Shown here in pieces: positions 42,718-54,600 of a stretch of 64,000 nt of DNA. The stretch lies in the NCBI GenBank assembly GCA_937873135.1, contig CALMVQ010000164.1, positions 66,889 through 130,888 on the forward strand, given 5' to 3'. The notes beneath the pieces are model-generated. The model did no database searches. It was not told the DNA's origin and saw only the letters and a program-made list of their open reading frames with translations. The stretch's first letter is position 1. Every line of letters begins with the position of its first letter. Position numbers and translations under genes: made by a program. The stretch comes from an uncultured Scytonema sp. (GTDB lineage: Bacteria; Cyanobacteriota; Cyanobacteriia; Cyanobacteriales; Nostocaceae).

Positions 42718-43102
42718 CGCAATTCCTAAAAAACTTCTTCTCTATATATCTTATTTCAATCCTAAATAGGAATTTCAACTCACGGACTTATTCTACATCG
42801 CTTCTAAAAGTATGGACAAAACTACCAACAAATGGATAAATATCTACAAACCTAACTCCACGGTGCAAGTTAGCACGGGTTATAAACGCGTTTAAGCTTG
42901 GTTGCCCAAGCCTCGTGACACACATCCTTAACCACTAGTACAAATTACTCTCTTAACAATCCAGCAGTAACTCTAACCGACTTAATCTTTTAGCAAGGCT
43001 TGTTCGCTAAACATAAGATCGAATTTAACCACTGCTCATCCCAATTTTAGCAGTGGAGTATGAAAATCAATGAAGAGGACTAAACGAATCAAGATAATTT
43101 GA

Positions 43103-43753
43103 CTACTTTTTCTTCCGAGGAGAAGAAGAACTATTTCCACTCCTGGTAGTAGAAGGGGTTCCATAGGGGGATGAAGTGCTATCACCGACTTTAGAATTGG
43201 GCGCATCTACAAAACCCAACTCCAACAACTGCTGATAAGCCTTTTTCCCCAGATCCCGCGTCGGATTTTGACTTTTAATAATCTGAACTAGCAGGGGCAC
43301 AGCTAATTCTGGTTTATTTTGCGCTCGATGTACCAGTGCTAACTGGTATGTAGCTTCATCTCGCATTTGGGCAGTCTCGAGCGCCTTTCTGCGTTGATCA
43401 TCAGCAACTCTATTGTCAATACCAGAAAAGCTAGAGTTGAGTTCCTGATAGAAATTAGAAAGCTGATTAAAAACCTGACGGGCTTCTTGGAGTTTTTTGG
43501 CAGCTTCGGGATAGTTTTGAGCAGAAACTGCACTACTAGCTTCTGCCATTAGCCGTTTTCCGCCGTCAATACTCAATAAACTGCTACTTTGCGCTGACGG
43601 ACGCAAGTTATTTGGATTTTCGGGGTTGATCGGTTGTACTTGATTGGAGGGATTTGGGAACGGCTGAGCGTTGACAGGTGATAGCAGGCTAAGGGCTGCG
43701 ATCGCTGATAGGGAAGTAATGCGAAACCAGGGAACAGTTGTAGCAAAGTTCAT
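43103..43753 (-). CDS. Exported protein of unknown function with TPR-like helical region
   Basis: Signal peptide-like MNFATTVPWFRITSLSAIAALSLLSPVNAQ; Ser-rich C-terminus. Confidence 0.65.
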   Translation of the reverse strand: MNFATTVPWFRITSLSAIAALSLLSPVNAQPFPNPSNQVQPINPENPNNLRPSAQSSSLLSIDGGKRLMAEASSAVSAQNYPEAAKKLQEARQVFNQLSNFYQELNSSFSGIDNRVADDQRRKALETAQMRDEATYQLALVHRAQNKPELAVPLLVQIIKSQNPTRDLGKKAYQQLLELGFVDAPNSKVGDSTSSPYGTPSTTRSGNSSSSPRKKK

Positions 43754-44042
43754 TTTTGTAAGATTGTGCAACAACTCAACAAAATAGAGATGGAAACTTC
43801 GGGTATCTTAACTCTGTTTTGCTCTTTAACAAAGCAAAGCTACATAATAAGTTTCTCTCTCATTAGACTTAGAATCATTTAAACAAGGTTCCCATACTGT
43901 CTGCTATAGCTCCAAGTTTCTGTAGTAAATCCTACTATCACCTCACGTAGTCAAAGATCTTTAAGTTGCCATAAACAAACCTACGACAATAATCAGCAAC
44001 TGCTGTTACGAAGCCATGCTCTTCTCCATTCACAGTTAAATG

Positions 44043-44810
44043 TTAAGAATTAGGAATTCCTGCGAATGCGCGAGAAGTAAATTCTGAGTGTTGATTGCTT
44101 AATTGTTTGAGCACCGTTGCGAGATCTGTTGTCAGGCTTTTAGCATCTTGCTTCAAGTTATTGTTAGCGTAAGAAGCGACTTCGATGGCAGAGCCGATGT
44201 GAATACTAACATTTGTACCCCAGTCAGGATCAGGTTGGCTGTAGTTAATGCTGATAGGGAGAATTTTAACGCCCAATCCAGGATGAGTAGATTCAGCACT
44301 TAAAGCCAGACGAGCAATACCCGGTTTCAATGGATGGACTTTACCCTTACGGATACCGCCTTCAGGAAAAATCACTAACATTTCTCCTTTTTGAAGTAAT
44401 TCAACTGAATGACGGAGGCAAGTGATTGATGGACGTTGAGGATCTACAGAAAATCCTCCCAAGCGGCGGATGAACCAGCCTTGCAAACCTTGGCACTCAT
44501 CGATAGTCACCATGAATCGTAGATCTCGCCCTGTCACGCAGCGACCGGCTGCATAGGGTACCATCAATGCATCCCAACGGGATCGATGGGTAGGAGCGAG
44601 GATTACAGGACCAGTTTCGGGAAGATATTCTTGTCCTGTAACTCTAATCTGCCCAAAGAAAGATGGCAGAACAAAATGATGCCCTATGAAATAGGCTACA
44701 GGACTTAACAAAGGACACACCCGTGAAGTAGTAACAGCTACCTTCGTATTTGCTGATGTATGAGTTGGGAATTCACTAGAAGTGTTCTGGGAATAGATTA
44801 GCTCAATCAT
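44043..44810 (-). CDS. plsC: 1-acyl-sn-glycerol-3-phosphate acyltransferase
   Basis: PTHRSRWDALM (HxxxxD) and FPEGGIRKG motifs. Confidence 0.9.
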   Translation of the reverse strand: MIELIYSQNTSSEFPTHTSANTKVAVTTSRVCPLLSPVAYFIGHHFVLPSFFGQIRVTGQEYLPETGPVILAPTHRSRWDALMVPYAAGRCVTGRDLRFMVTIDECQGLQGWFIRRLGGFSVDPQRPSITCLRHSVELLQKGEMLVIFPEGGIRKGKVHPLKPGIARLALSAESTHPGLGVKILPISINYSQPDPDWGTNVSIHIGSAIEVASYANNNLKQDAKSLTTDLATVLKQLSNQHSEFTSRAFAGIPNS

Positions 44811-44918
44811 GAGTGGATGCTGACTATGGGTTAATGTGTAAACAAATCCTGTACCTACACCGTAAATTCTCTTCCTTGACTTGTGTTCTACCTGTTGGAC
44901 AGTTTTCCCTCTGTCATG

Positions 44919-45404
44919 CTATCTATTATTCTTTCTTCGATGAGTAAACCAATCTTGTAACTTTTGACGACAACTTGACTCTAATATGCCTCCAAGTACA
45001 GACAAGCGATGATTGGAAGCTGCGCTGTCAGGTATGTTAGTAACAGTACGAATTGCGCCAGTTTTTGGATCGTCCACTCCATAAACGATGAGTTTTACAC
45101 GCGCTTGTACAATAGCACCCGCACACATTGGACAAGGTTCGAGAGTAACGTAAAGAGTGCATTGATTCAAACGCCAAGTTTCTAAATTTTTAGCGGCTTC
45201 CCTAATAGCAATAATTTCTGCATGAGCAGTCGGATCTCGATCACGTTCTTTTCTATTTTCACCCTCCGCAATCAAATTCCCCGATGAATTAATAATAACG
45301 GCACCCACGGGAACCTCTCCCGCCTGACCTGCGGCTTCTGCCAATAAGAGAGCGCGATGCATCCATTGTTTATGTATAAGATATTCTGAGTATTTAATCA
45401 ACAT
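44919..45404 (-). CDS. tadA: tRNA adenosine(34) deaminase
   Basis: HAEIIAIREAAK and EPCPMCAGAIVQARV zinc motifs. Confidence 0.93.
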   Translation of the reverse strand: MLIKYSEYLIHKQWMHRALLLAEAAGQAGEVPVGAVIINSSGNLIAEGENRKERDRDPTAHAEIIAIREAAKNLETWRLNQCTLYVTLEPCPMCAGAIVQARVKLIVYGVDDPKTGAIRTVTNIPDSAASNHRLSVLGGILESSCRQKLQDWFTHRRKNNR

Positions 45405-45499
45405 AATTAGGATTAAAAGAGTAGGGAGACAAAGAGAAAATTTTCTTTTTATTCCTTCTAGTCTTCTCTACTCCCTACCAAGAGCCCCTTACTTTTTAA

Positions 45500-45814
45500 C
45501 TACCCAAGACTTTGGGATAAAAGCAGAGCGAGTTGATTTTGTGTGTCTAACTGATAAAGCTCATCACAGCCGCCTATATGTTGGTTGTTAATAAAAATCT
45601 GTGGGACTGTACGGCGTCCGTTAGCACGTTCTGCCATCTGAGATCTGGCAGTTTCGTCACCATCAATTTTGTATTCTGTGTATTCCACGCCCTTCCACCA
45701 CAGCAGCATCTTGGCACGGATACAGTAAGGGCAAGTTTGCCAAGTGTAGATTTCGACTTTTGCGTGGATATTTTCAGGATGGCGATTTAAAAGAGAGTTG
45801 AGAAAGTTCATCAT
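45500..45814 (-). CDS. grxC: Dithiol glutaredoxin 3
   Basis: CPYCIRAK, RTVPQIFINNQHIGGCDEL. Confidence 0.93.
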   Translation of the reverse strand: MMNFLNSLLNRHPENIHAKVEIYTWQTCPYCIRAKMLLWWKGVEYTEYKIDGDETARSQMAERANGRRTVPQIFINNQHIGGCDELYQLDTQNQLALLLSQSLG

Positions 45815-46006
45815 ATTTTAACATTGTGGATTTTTATGAACTATCTCTATCCTAAGAGCATGACTCATATCCGCTCCCAATAGATAAAAATTAACACAAG
45901 TGCGAGCAGATACTATTTCCCACAAGTATCCGCCCTTTGGTAGACTTAAAGACTGAAAGAGCTACATAAAAGCACGCAACGTCAAGCAATTGAGAGGGCA
46001 GACTCT

Positions 46007-47044
46007 GTGGAAAATACACTTGGGTTAGAGATTATTGAGGTAGTTGAGCAAGCGGCGATCGCCTCCTCTAAGTGGATGGGTAAGGGGGAAAAAAACACTG
46101 CAGATCAAGTGGCTGTAGAAGCCATGCGGGAGCGGATGAACAAAATTTATATGCGAGGTCGCATTGTCATTGGCGAAGGAGAGCGAGACGAAGCCCCAAT
46201 GCTCTACATTGGTGAAGAAGTCGGCATCTGTACCCGTACAGACGCTAAAGACTTCTGCAACCCAGAAGAACTTATAGAAATTGACATTGCTGTTGACCCC
46301 TGCGAAGGTACTAACCTTGTAGCTTATGGGCAACCTGGTTCAATGGCAGTGTTGGCAATTTCGGAAAAAGGCGGTCTATTTGCAGCTCCTGACTTTTATA
46401 TGAAGAAGTTGGCAGCGCCGCAACAAGCACGTGGTCATGTAGATATTAACAAGAGTGCCACTGAAAACCTCAAAATCTTATCCGATTGCTTGGATCGTGC
46501 TATTGAGGAATTGGTAGTAGTTGTCATGGATCGGGATCGCCACAAAGAACTCATTCAGGAAATTCGTTCTGCTGGCGCAAGAGTGCGACTCATTAGCGAT
46601 GGTGATGTGTCTGCTGCTGTCTGCTGCGCCTTTGCTGGTAGCAACATCCACTGCTTAATGGGTATTGGTGCCGCACCTGAAGGTGTTATTTCTGCTGCTG
46701 CTTTACGTTGCTTGGGCGGACACTTCCAAGGACAACTGATCTACGATCCAGCAGCCGTGAAAACAGGTTTAATTGGGGAAAGCAGAGAAGGCAATCTTGC
46801 ACGCTTACAAGAAATGGGCATTACAAACCCAGATAAGGTTTATAACGCTGAGGAACTAGCCTCCGGCAATACAGTTCTTTTTGCAGCTTGTGGCATTACT
46901 CCTGGAACTCTGATGGACGGTGTCCGTTTCTTCCATGGCGGAGCAAGAACTCAAAGTCTGGTTATCTCCAGCCAATCGCGCACTGCTCGATTTGTCGATA
47001 CAGTTCATATGTTTGATCACCCTAAGAGTTTGCAATTGAGATAG
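46007..47044 (+). CDS. glpX: Class II fructose-1,6-bisphosphatase / sedoheptulose-1,7-bisphosphatase
   Basis: 345 aa [30 protein letters not shown]...[18 protein letters not shown] start. Confidence 0.96.
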   Translation: MENTLGLEIIEVVEQAAIASSKWMGKGEKNTADQVAVEAMRERMNKIYMRGRIVIGEGERDEAPMLYIGEEVGICTRTDAKDFCNPEELIEIDIAVDPCEGTNLVAYGQPGSMAVLAISEKGGLFAAPDFYMKKLAAPQQARGHVDINKSATENLKILSDCLDRAIEELVVVVMDRDRHKELIQEIRSAGARVRLISDGDVSAAVCCAFAGSNIHCLMGIGAAPEGVISAAALRCLGGHFQGQLIYDPAAVKTGLIGESREGNLARLQEMGITNPDKVYNAEELASGNTVLFAACGITPGTLMDGVRFFHGGARTQSLVISSQSRTARFVDTVHMFDHPKSLQLR

Positions 47045-47192
47045 ACAATGAAGAGTGAGGAGTGAGGGGTGAGAAATGAAGATAGAGATAGAGCACGAGG
47101 AGTGAGAAGTCAGGGGTTTTCCCCAATACGAAATCTTAACTTTTAACTTTATTCCTATCTCCTCACTCTTAACTGTTTATTCCTCACCGACT

Positions 47193-47257
47193 GTAGGGGC
47201 GGGTTTGATGACATGTTGTGTTTGCTTCGATGTTGTTTATATTAAACCCGCCCCTAC
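47193..47257. repeat. Copy 3 of gtaggggcgggttt...aaacccgcccctac element
   Basis: gtaggggcgggtttgat...gatgttgtttatattaaacccgcccctac; perfect 13-14 bp terminal inverted repeats. Confidence 0.85.
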
Positions 47258-47300
47258 GCGCCTGCTCACTTTTTACCAACTCCTAAATACCATTTAGCAA

Positions 47301-48587
47301 ATGAATATAGCAGTAGTGGGGTTAAGCCATAAAACAGCCCCAGTAGAAGTCAGAGAAAAACTGAGTATTCCAGAACCACAAATGGAAAGCGCGATCGCGC
47401 ATTTGATCAGCTATCCCCATATTGAAGAAGTCGCAGTACTGAGTACTTGTAACAGGTTGGAAATTTACATCGTTAGCAATGAAGTTGAACAGGGTATTCG
47501 AGAAGTTACCCAGTTTCTGGCAGAATACAGTAAATTACCCGTGCGATCTCTAAGGCAACACTTATTCATGTTGCTTCATGAAGACGCAGTGATGCACTCA
47601 ATGCGAGTTGCAGCTGGTTTGGATAGCCTAGTACTCGGGGAAGGTCAAATTCTGTCTCAAGTAAAGAATACACACAAACTGGGACAGCAATATAATGGTA
47701 TTAAAACGATTTTAAATCGATTATTTAAACAAACAATTACAGCAGGTAAGCGAGTTCGCACTGAAACGAGTATTGGCACTGGCGCAGTCTCCATTAGTTC
47801 GGCAGCTGTGGAGTTGGCACAGATAAAGGTACAAAATTTAGCTGCTTGTCGAGTCGCCATAGTCGGTGCAGGCAAAATGTCAAAGTTGCTCGTGCAACAT
47901 CTTGTTTCTAAAGGTGCTGTGCAAATTTGTATTTTAAATCGTTCTCTAGAACGGGCGGAGGAATTGGCAAAACAGTTCTCTGAACAAACAATCGAAATTT
48001 ATCCTCTTTCGGAAATGATGCCAGTAATTGCCGAAAGAGATATGGTGTTCACAAGTACCTCAGCAACAGAGACAATACTTGACCGTACTAAATTAGAAAT
48101 GGTTTTGGACCCAAGCCGACGTTTAATGTTATTTGATATTTCCGTACCACGCAATGTCCATGCGAATGTGAATGAACTGACAAATGTACAGGCATTTAAT
48201 GTCGATGATTTAAAAGCCGTAGTCGCACAAAACCAAGAAAGTCGCCGTAAAATGGCGCAGGAAGCTCTAGGATTGTTAGAAGAAGAAGTGGCTTCATTTG
48301 ATGCTTGGTGGCGATCGCTCGAAACTGTCTCAACTATCAGCTGCTTGCGGAATAAAATCGAAACCATCCGCGAACAAGAATTAGAAAAAGCTTTGTCTAG
48401 ATTGGGTTCAGAATTTGGTGACAAACATCAAGAAGTGATCGAAGCCCTAACAAGAGGAATTGTTAACAAAATTTTACACGACCCTATGGTGCAGTTAAGA
48501 GCCGAGCAAGATGTTGAGGCAAGACGCCACTGTATGCAAACTCTACAGATGTTGTTTAATTTAGATGTGGGTGAGCAAGCAGTATAG
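47301..48587 (+). CDS. hemA: Glutamyl-tRNA reductase
   Basis: [46 protein letters not shown]. Confidence 0.97.
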   Translation: MNIAVVGLSHKTAPVEVREKLSIPEPQMESAIAHLISYPHIEEVAVLSTCNRLEIYIVSNEVEQGIREVTQFLAEYSKLPVRSLRQHLFMLLHEDAVMHSMRVAAGLDSLVLGEGQILSQVKNTHKLGQQYNGIKTILNRLFKQTITAGKRVRTETSIGTGAVSISSAAVELAQIKVQNLAACRVAIVGAGKMSKLLVQHLVSKGAVQICILNRSLERAEELAKQFSEQTIEIYPLSEMMPVIAERDMVFTSTSATETILDRTKLEMVLDPSRRLMLFDISVPRNVHANVNELTNVQAFNVDDLKAVVAQNQESRRKMAQEALGLLEEEVASFDAWWRSLETVSTISCLRNKIETIREQELEKALSRLGSEFGDKHQEVIEALTRGIVNKILHDPMVQLRAEQDVEARRHCMQTLQMLFNLDVGEQAV

Positions 48588-48609
48588 CTGAAAAGTTTTG
48601 GATTTTATC

Positions 48610-48632
48610 GGGAGTCGTATTTAACGACTCCC
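48610..48632 (+). terminator. Hairpin after hemA
   Basis: gggagtcgt...acgactccc 9-bp stem 20 nt after the stop; weak U-tract. Confidence 0.55.
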
Positions 48633-48655
48633 TAACTTGTCATTGGTTATTAAAA

Positions 48656-49216
48656 TCTCACGCAAAGACAAGGACAGTACGTCCTTTGTCTTTCATATTA
48701 CTCAGTAAATTACGAGTACTATCACTAGAATTGAGAATGCTAACGAAAAGAAAGCCGAGACATCCAGGAGCTTTGATTAAACGTCAATGTTTAGTGGATT
48801 TTGGGTCAAGAATACTATCGATGTCGTAGCGTCTGTGACCTGCTGGAGTTCTGATTGTATTAACTTTGCCTGAATTAGCCCAGTCTCGGAGAGTTTTTTC
48901 AGAGACTTGGAGAAGTTGCATGGCTTCTCTGGGAGTGACATAACGAGTCATAAAAAAGATGTTGTACTTAATTTAGTATCACATCTCCTCAGATAATTCC
49001 GGAAATTTCGATAAACTAATAGATATCTAATCATTTAGTAGTCACGGTAGGCTCTTAATGAATATGGTGAGGCGGTTCAATACTACACAGCGCACCGGGT
49101 TGAGGTGGCTCAAGCTTTTATGCCGTTGAATCCGGCGTTGCGATAGAAAACGGACAAAAGACAGATTCTTCCTTTGGGAAACACAAAGGATGTACTGTCC
49201 TCGTCTTTGCGTGAGA
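48656..49216. mobile_element. Possible degenerate element bounded by 30-bp inverted repeats
   Basis: 48656-48685 tctcacgcaaagacaaggacagtacgtcct vs reverse complement of 49187-49216 tctcacgcaaagacgaggacagtacatcct: 28/30. Confidence 0.5.
48784..48951 (-). pseudogene. IS607-type resolvase/excisionase N-terminal HTH remnant (55 aa)
   Basis: Read by eye: MTRYVTPREAMQLLQVSEKTLRDWANSGKVNTIRTPAGHRRYDIDSILDPKSTKH*; MerR-like HTH with RTPxGHRRYDID typical of IS607 TnpA; catalytic domain absent. Confidence 0.7.
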
Positions 49217-51436
49217 CTAAACTTTCATATCCAGTGTCCGCACCAGAAACGCCCACTTATCGGCAGCTTCCTCAATAATCTTTGTTGTCGGTTTACCCGC
49301 ACCATGTCCCGCTTTTGTCTCAATTCTAATTAGAACTGGTGCATTGCCAGTGTGTGCAGTTTGCAAAGCCGCAGCAAATTTGAAACTATGGGCAGGGACG
49401 ACGCGATCGTCATGATCGGCTGTGGTAATCATCGTTGCTGGATAAGCCGTACCTCCAATAAGCTTGTGCAGTGGTGAATAAGCATAAAGCACCTTAAACT
49501 CCTCCGGGTTTTCCGATGAACCGTATTCGGAAGTCCAAGCCCAGCCAATAGTAAATTTGTGAAAGCGCAACATATCCATCACGCCGACAGCAGGCAAAGC
49601 GGCAGCAAATAAATCGGGATGCTGAGTCATGCAAGCACCTACTAGCAATCCGCCATTGCTTCCACCACTGATCGCCAGCTTATTTGACTTTGTATAATTA
49701 TTGCTAATCAGCCATTCCGCAGCCCCGATAAAGTCATCAAACACATTCTGCTTTTTCAGCTTGGTTCCCGCCTGGTGCCATTCTTCTCCATACTCGCCAC
49801 CACCACGGATGTTGGGAATAGCATAAACACCACCCATTTCCATCCAAATCAGGGAACTAACAGAAAAGCTAGGAGTTATGGAAACATTAAATCCACCATA
49901 ACCGTAAAGATATGTAGGATTATTTCCATCTAATTTAATTCCCTTTTTATGGGTGATAAACATTGGCACTTGTGTGCCATCTTTACTATGATAGAAAACC
50001 TGTTTTGTCTCGTAATCATTAAGGTTAAAATCTACCTTTGGCTGACGGAAAAGTTCACTCTTACCACTAACCAGGTTGTAACGATAGATAGTTCCTGGTA
50101 CAGTAAAGCTAGTAAAACTGTAAAAAGTTTCCGTATCGTGTCGCTTACCATTAAAACCGCCAGCAGAACCAATTCCCGGTAATTCTACCTCACGTACAAA
50201 TGCGCCTTTGAGTTCAAAAATTTTGATTTGGCTGCGAGCATCTTTGAGATAATCAGCAACAAATTGGTTATTGATTATGCCAACGCTTTCCAATGTTTCG
50301 GCAGCTTGAGGGATAATTTCTCTCCAATTTCCTTTTGCTGGGTTTTTTGTATCAATAGCAATCACTCGTCCTCGTGGTGCATCTAAATCTGTGCGGAAAT
50401 AGAAGACACTTTCATCGTGGTCGATAAAGCTGTAATCGGCATCAAATTCGCTAATCAGTTCTGTGACTAAGTCATTGGGATGAATTAAATCTTTGTAAAA
50501 AACTAAATTTCTATGATCGGTTCCCAGCCATACGGAGACAATTAAGTAGTGTCCATCTTCTGTAACACCACCGTTAAATCCCCATTCTTTTTTGTCTGGG
50601 CGATGGTAAATTAATATGTCTTCTGATTGAGGTGTACCCAATTTATGGTAAAAAAGCTTTTGGTAATAGTTGACATCTTCTAATTTGGTTTTCTCATTCG
50701 GCTCATCATAGCGACTGTAGAAAAAGCCTTTGCCATCGTGCGTCCATGAGGCGGCAGAAAATTTAATCCACTTCAAGTGGTCTTGTAAGTCTTTAGCTGT
50801 GGCGATATCCCGCACTTTCCACTCCTGCCAGTCAGAACCAGAAGTGGATAAACCATATGCTAAGTGCTTACCATCTTCACTAATTGCTATACCAGACAGA
50901 GCAACGGTACCATCTGCTGAAAGTTTATTAGGATCGAGTAAAACTTTTGACTCACCGTTGAGAGAAGTTAAAGTGTATAAGACAGACTGGTTTTGCAATC
51001 CATCGTTCTTGAAAAAGAAGTAGCGATCGCCCTCTTTAAACGGGATACTATACTTTTCATAATCCCACAGTTTGGTGAGACGCTGCTTAATTTTTTCCCT
51101 GGCAGGAATTTCATTAAGATAGCCAAAGGTCACTTTATTTTGCGCTTCAACCCAAGCTTGAGTTTCTTGGGAGTCCGGATTTTCCAAGGGACGGTAAGGA
51201 TCTGCAACTTGAGTACCGTGGTAGTTATCAACTTGGTCGCTTTTAGGACTAGATGGGTAAGTTAAGTGTTTTTGATCAGACATAGTATGAGGTAATAATC
51301 GTCTCTGTACATGGTAATCAGAAGATCGAGCAATGGAACTCTGTCCGACAACAGGACTCAGAAACCACTTACAAATAATAAATGTTATCAATAAGGTCAA
51401 TAAAAATCGACGCGAGTTCCATTGCATATGAGTCAA
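49217..51436 (-). CDS. Prolyl oligopeptidase family serine peptidase (S9A)
   Basis: GGSNGGLLVGACMTQHPDLF, GGGEYGEEWHQAG, DHDDRVVPAHSFKF; N-terminal signal-like extension, start uncertain (alternative MSDQKHLTYP). Confidence 0.93.
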   Translation of the reverse strand: MTHMQWNSRRFLLTLLITFIICKWFLSPVVGQSSIARSSDYHVQRRLLPHTMSDQKHLTYPSSPKSDQVDNYHGTQVADPYRPLENPDSQETQAWVEAQNKVTFGYLNEIPAREKIKQRLTKLWDYEKYSIPFKEGDRYFFFKNDGLQNQSVLYTLTSLNGESKVLLDPNKLSADGTVALSGIAISEDGKHLAYGLSTSGSDWQEWKVRDIATAKDLQDHLKWIKFSAASWTHDGKGFFYSRYDEPNEKTKLEDVNYYQKLFYHKLGTPQSEDILIYHRPDKKEWGFNGGVTEDGHYLIVSVWLGTDHRNLVFYKDLIHPNDLVTELISEFDADYSFIDHDESVFYFRTDLDAPRGRVIAIDTKNPAKGNWREIIPQAAETLESVGIINNQFVADYLKDARSQIKIFELKGAFVREVELPGIGSAGGFNGKRHDTETFYSFTSFTVPGTIYRYNLVSGKSELFRQPKVDFNLNDYETKQVFYHSKDGTQVPMFITHKKGIKLDGNNPTYLYGYGGFNVSITPSFSVSSLIWMEMGGVYAIPNIRGGGEYGEEWHQAGTKLKKQNVFDDFIGAAEWLISNNYTKSNKLAISGGSNGGLLVGACMTQHPDLFAAALPAVGVMDMLRFHKFTIGWAWTSEYGSSENPEEFKVLYAYSPLHKLIGGTAYPATMITTADHDDRVVPAHSFKFAAALQTAHTGNAPVLIRIETKAGHGAGKPTTKIIEEAADKWAFLVRTLDMKV

Positions 51437-51619
51437 TTGAGCGGTACAAACGAGGTGCTTTTTCCGGGCATGGCTCTGGGGTGATGGCTTGGCACTGGAG
51501 AATTACAACTTGTCAGTACCCAATCGTTAGCAATTTTATATAAACGAGTGCACTCGCCAGTCTTCCATGAATTATGAACCCCAAAGTATTGTTTTTACCA
51601 ATTTATATCCAACGAAGTA

Positions 51620-54600
51620 TTAATTACTGCCAGTAAGTGGAACAACAAGTTTCTCGCCTTTGACCATTCGTCCTGCTGCTTCCAGAAGAGCTTCCTCAAG
51701 ATATGGTTTGGTGAAGTATCCGCTTGCACCTAGTTGAATTGCCATTTGTCTATGCTTATCAGCACCTCGGGATGTCAACATGGCGATCGGCAGATGATTG
51801 AGGTTGGGGTCTTTTCGGATGCGAGAGAGCAACTCTAGACCATCGCAGCGAGGCATCTCGATATCGCAAAAGACAATATCGCATGGGAGTCCGCTCCGGA
51901 GTTTGTCCCAAGCTTCTTGACCATCACGTGCCTGTTCAACGCGATAACCTGCTTTATTAAATGTGAGAGAGAGCAATTCCCTGACGGTAATAGAGTCATC
52001 AATAATCAGCACTGTTGGCTCAATCTTGACAGGGGGAATGTCTGGCGTAATCGAAGTCACTTTACCATCCCAAAGATTAACACCAGGTTGTTTGGAGATT
52101 CTTCCTTGGAAAATGTCAAGGATTTCCAGCACGTCAGCAATCGGCATAATACGACCATCACCCAAGACAGTAGCACCAGCGACACCAACTGGTTTTGGTG
52201 CTGGTCCTTCAAATTGCTTAATCGCAATCTCTTGTTCGTTAAGTACCTGATCCACCTGTAGGGCAATCAATGTATTTGCTGAGCGCACGACCACAACAGA
52301 AATCATGTCATCGTCACGGTTCCCACTATAAACACTCCCGCGACTTAGTTGCCGATTCAAAGTTAACAGTTCCTTAAGCGGTTGGAATGGCAGTAAAGTA
52401 TCACGCCACGGAATCAATTTCCGCCCGTCAGCAATCTGCTGGACATTTTTCACATGGATGTCCAGAGTATCTTCCACACCATCCATTGGGAAGGCTATCC
52501 TTGCTTTATCGGAGACGCAACAAAGAGCTTTGCAAATACTCAAAGTTAAGGGCAGACGAATAGTGAAAGTCGTTCCCTTGCCTACAGTAGAATCAATGGT
52601 AATTGTTCCCCGGATTTCACTGATCCTGGTACGAACAACATCCAAACCTACACCGCGACCGGCTAAATCATCTGCTTGATCTTTGGTGCTGAAACCGGCT
52701 TGGAACAGCAAGTTGTAGACTTCAACGACGGACATTATTTTGGCTTGTTCTAATGTCATCATCCCTCTGTTGATTGCCTTTGCCTTGACTCCTTCAAGAT
52801 CAATACCTGCACCATCATCGCCAACGGAGATGATTGTTTGGTTGCCTTGATGGAAGGCGCGGACGGTAATGACTCCCATCGCTGGTTTACTAGAAGCCAG
52901 CCTTTCCTCTGGTGTTTCAATACCGTGAGCGATCGCATTATTCAGCAAATGCATCAGTGGATTTTTTAGATGCTCCAAAATCATTTTGTCAATCAAGCTA
53001 TCTTGACCTTCAATCACCAGCTTCGCTTGTTTGCCACACCTAATCGCACCCTCACGCACGCCTCGCTCGAGAGGAGTGATAATTTCAGTAAAAGGCTCCA
53101 TACGACTTCGCGTGATTCCTTCTTGTAATTGAGTCGTCACCTGTCGGAACTGCCGCGCCACTCGTTCGGTTTCTTCAGTCACAAAGTCAATGTCACTTGC
53201 TGACTCCCTCACCCGCACGATCATTTCGATCATTTCCTGGGACAAGGAATGAAAGGGAGTAAACCGATCCATTTCCAGCTCGCTAAAACCCCTATCCTTA
53301 TCTGAGTTAGAACCAAATCCAGTATTTTTGCGACTAGCTAACAGAGATGCCTCCAGTAGCGATCGCTCGTACAATTCCTGCATCCTCGATCCTACGTCTG
53401 ACAGTTGCTGCACTTGACTGAGCAAATTATCTAAAGACTGTCGCAGACGCTCTTGATCCTGTTCTAAAGTGTTGCGATTGACCACCAATTCTCCAACTAA
53501 ATTACTGAGGTCGTCGAAGTGCTTAACTGGAACCTTCATGAGTTGTTCAAATCTCAGAGTGCGAGTCACAGGGGGACGCGCCAGATCTCCCTTCACCATC
53601 TGCTCCAATTCCTGGAAATGATTTTGACTATCCCATGAAGCAGCATTTAGTGGAACTTGTGACACTCCCACGAGCAGTTCTTCTGTGGCAGCAATTTCTT
53701 GTTCTGGCATCGCACTTAATGCTGCTTCCTGTTTTAGCAACTCATCCAACTCAGCAAACTCATCTGCCACAGAAGCGCCATCTATCATTTCTTCCTGTTC
53801 TGTCTCAGCAGCTTGCTCTCTAATATATGACAAGACAGCCATTTCATTTTCTATTATCTGTGCTTCTATAGGGGAGATTGCCGCCTCTAAACTTTCTAGT
53901 TCTGGTTGAGTATCTAAAAGCTCCTGAAAATCCTTAATGGAATCCTCGAAGACTGTACTTTCCTCAATAGCTTGAACACTTTTTACTACTGTTGATTCTT
54001 GCTTCTCTTTATCTGGCAGAGTCATTTCTTCTGCCAATACATCGTCTAGTATCGGCAATGAATTCTCAACTAAACTGTGTACCGTGAAAGGATTGTCAAT
54101 ACTATCAAGCTCAATATCATTTAATCTAGTTGTTGGCAAATTTTCTAACAGAACTGGCAAAGTCTCATCACTCTCCACCTCAAGAGTGTGAAACCAAAAC
54201 GGGTTTTCGCTCCATATATCAGTATCCTCTCTGGACTCGCTCAATTTAGAATTGCCTTTATGACTATCTTGCACCTCCAGAGATGGTAGTGGTGAGCTAT
54301 CTATTGAATTATCACCAAGCAAATTCGTAAATTCTGGTGTAAAATCTAGAACTTCTGGAGCTTGCGTTGTGGAAGGGTTTCCAGAGTTGAGAAGCCACCC
54401 TTGTTGTTGTGAGTTGATCTCGTTGTCAACAGTTGAGCTTGTTGAATTACTTGGTGCTAATTCCCTAAATAATTCATCTTCCGTCTCCAATGGAAATAGC
54501 ATATCCAACTGCTCTTCCAACTGGAAATCGATCTCCAAATTTTCCAAATTCAAACTGGCAGAGTTCGAGAGGATTGGCTCTCTATCGTTGCCAAAAATAT

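Noticed and set aside
49024-49147. Short open frame ALNEYGEAVQYYTAHRVEVAQAFMPLNPALR* inside the inverted-repeat segment
   Set aside because: About 31 codons without start or recognised family; could be a gene remnant but cannot be supported
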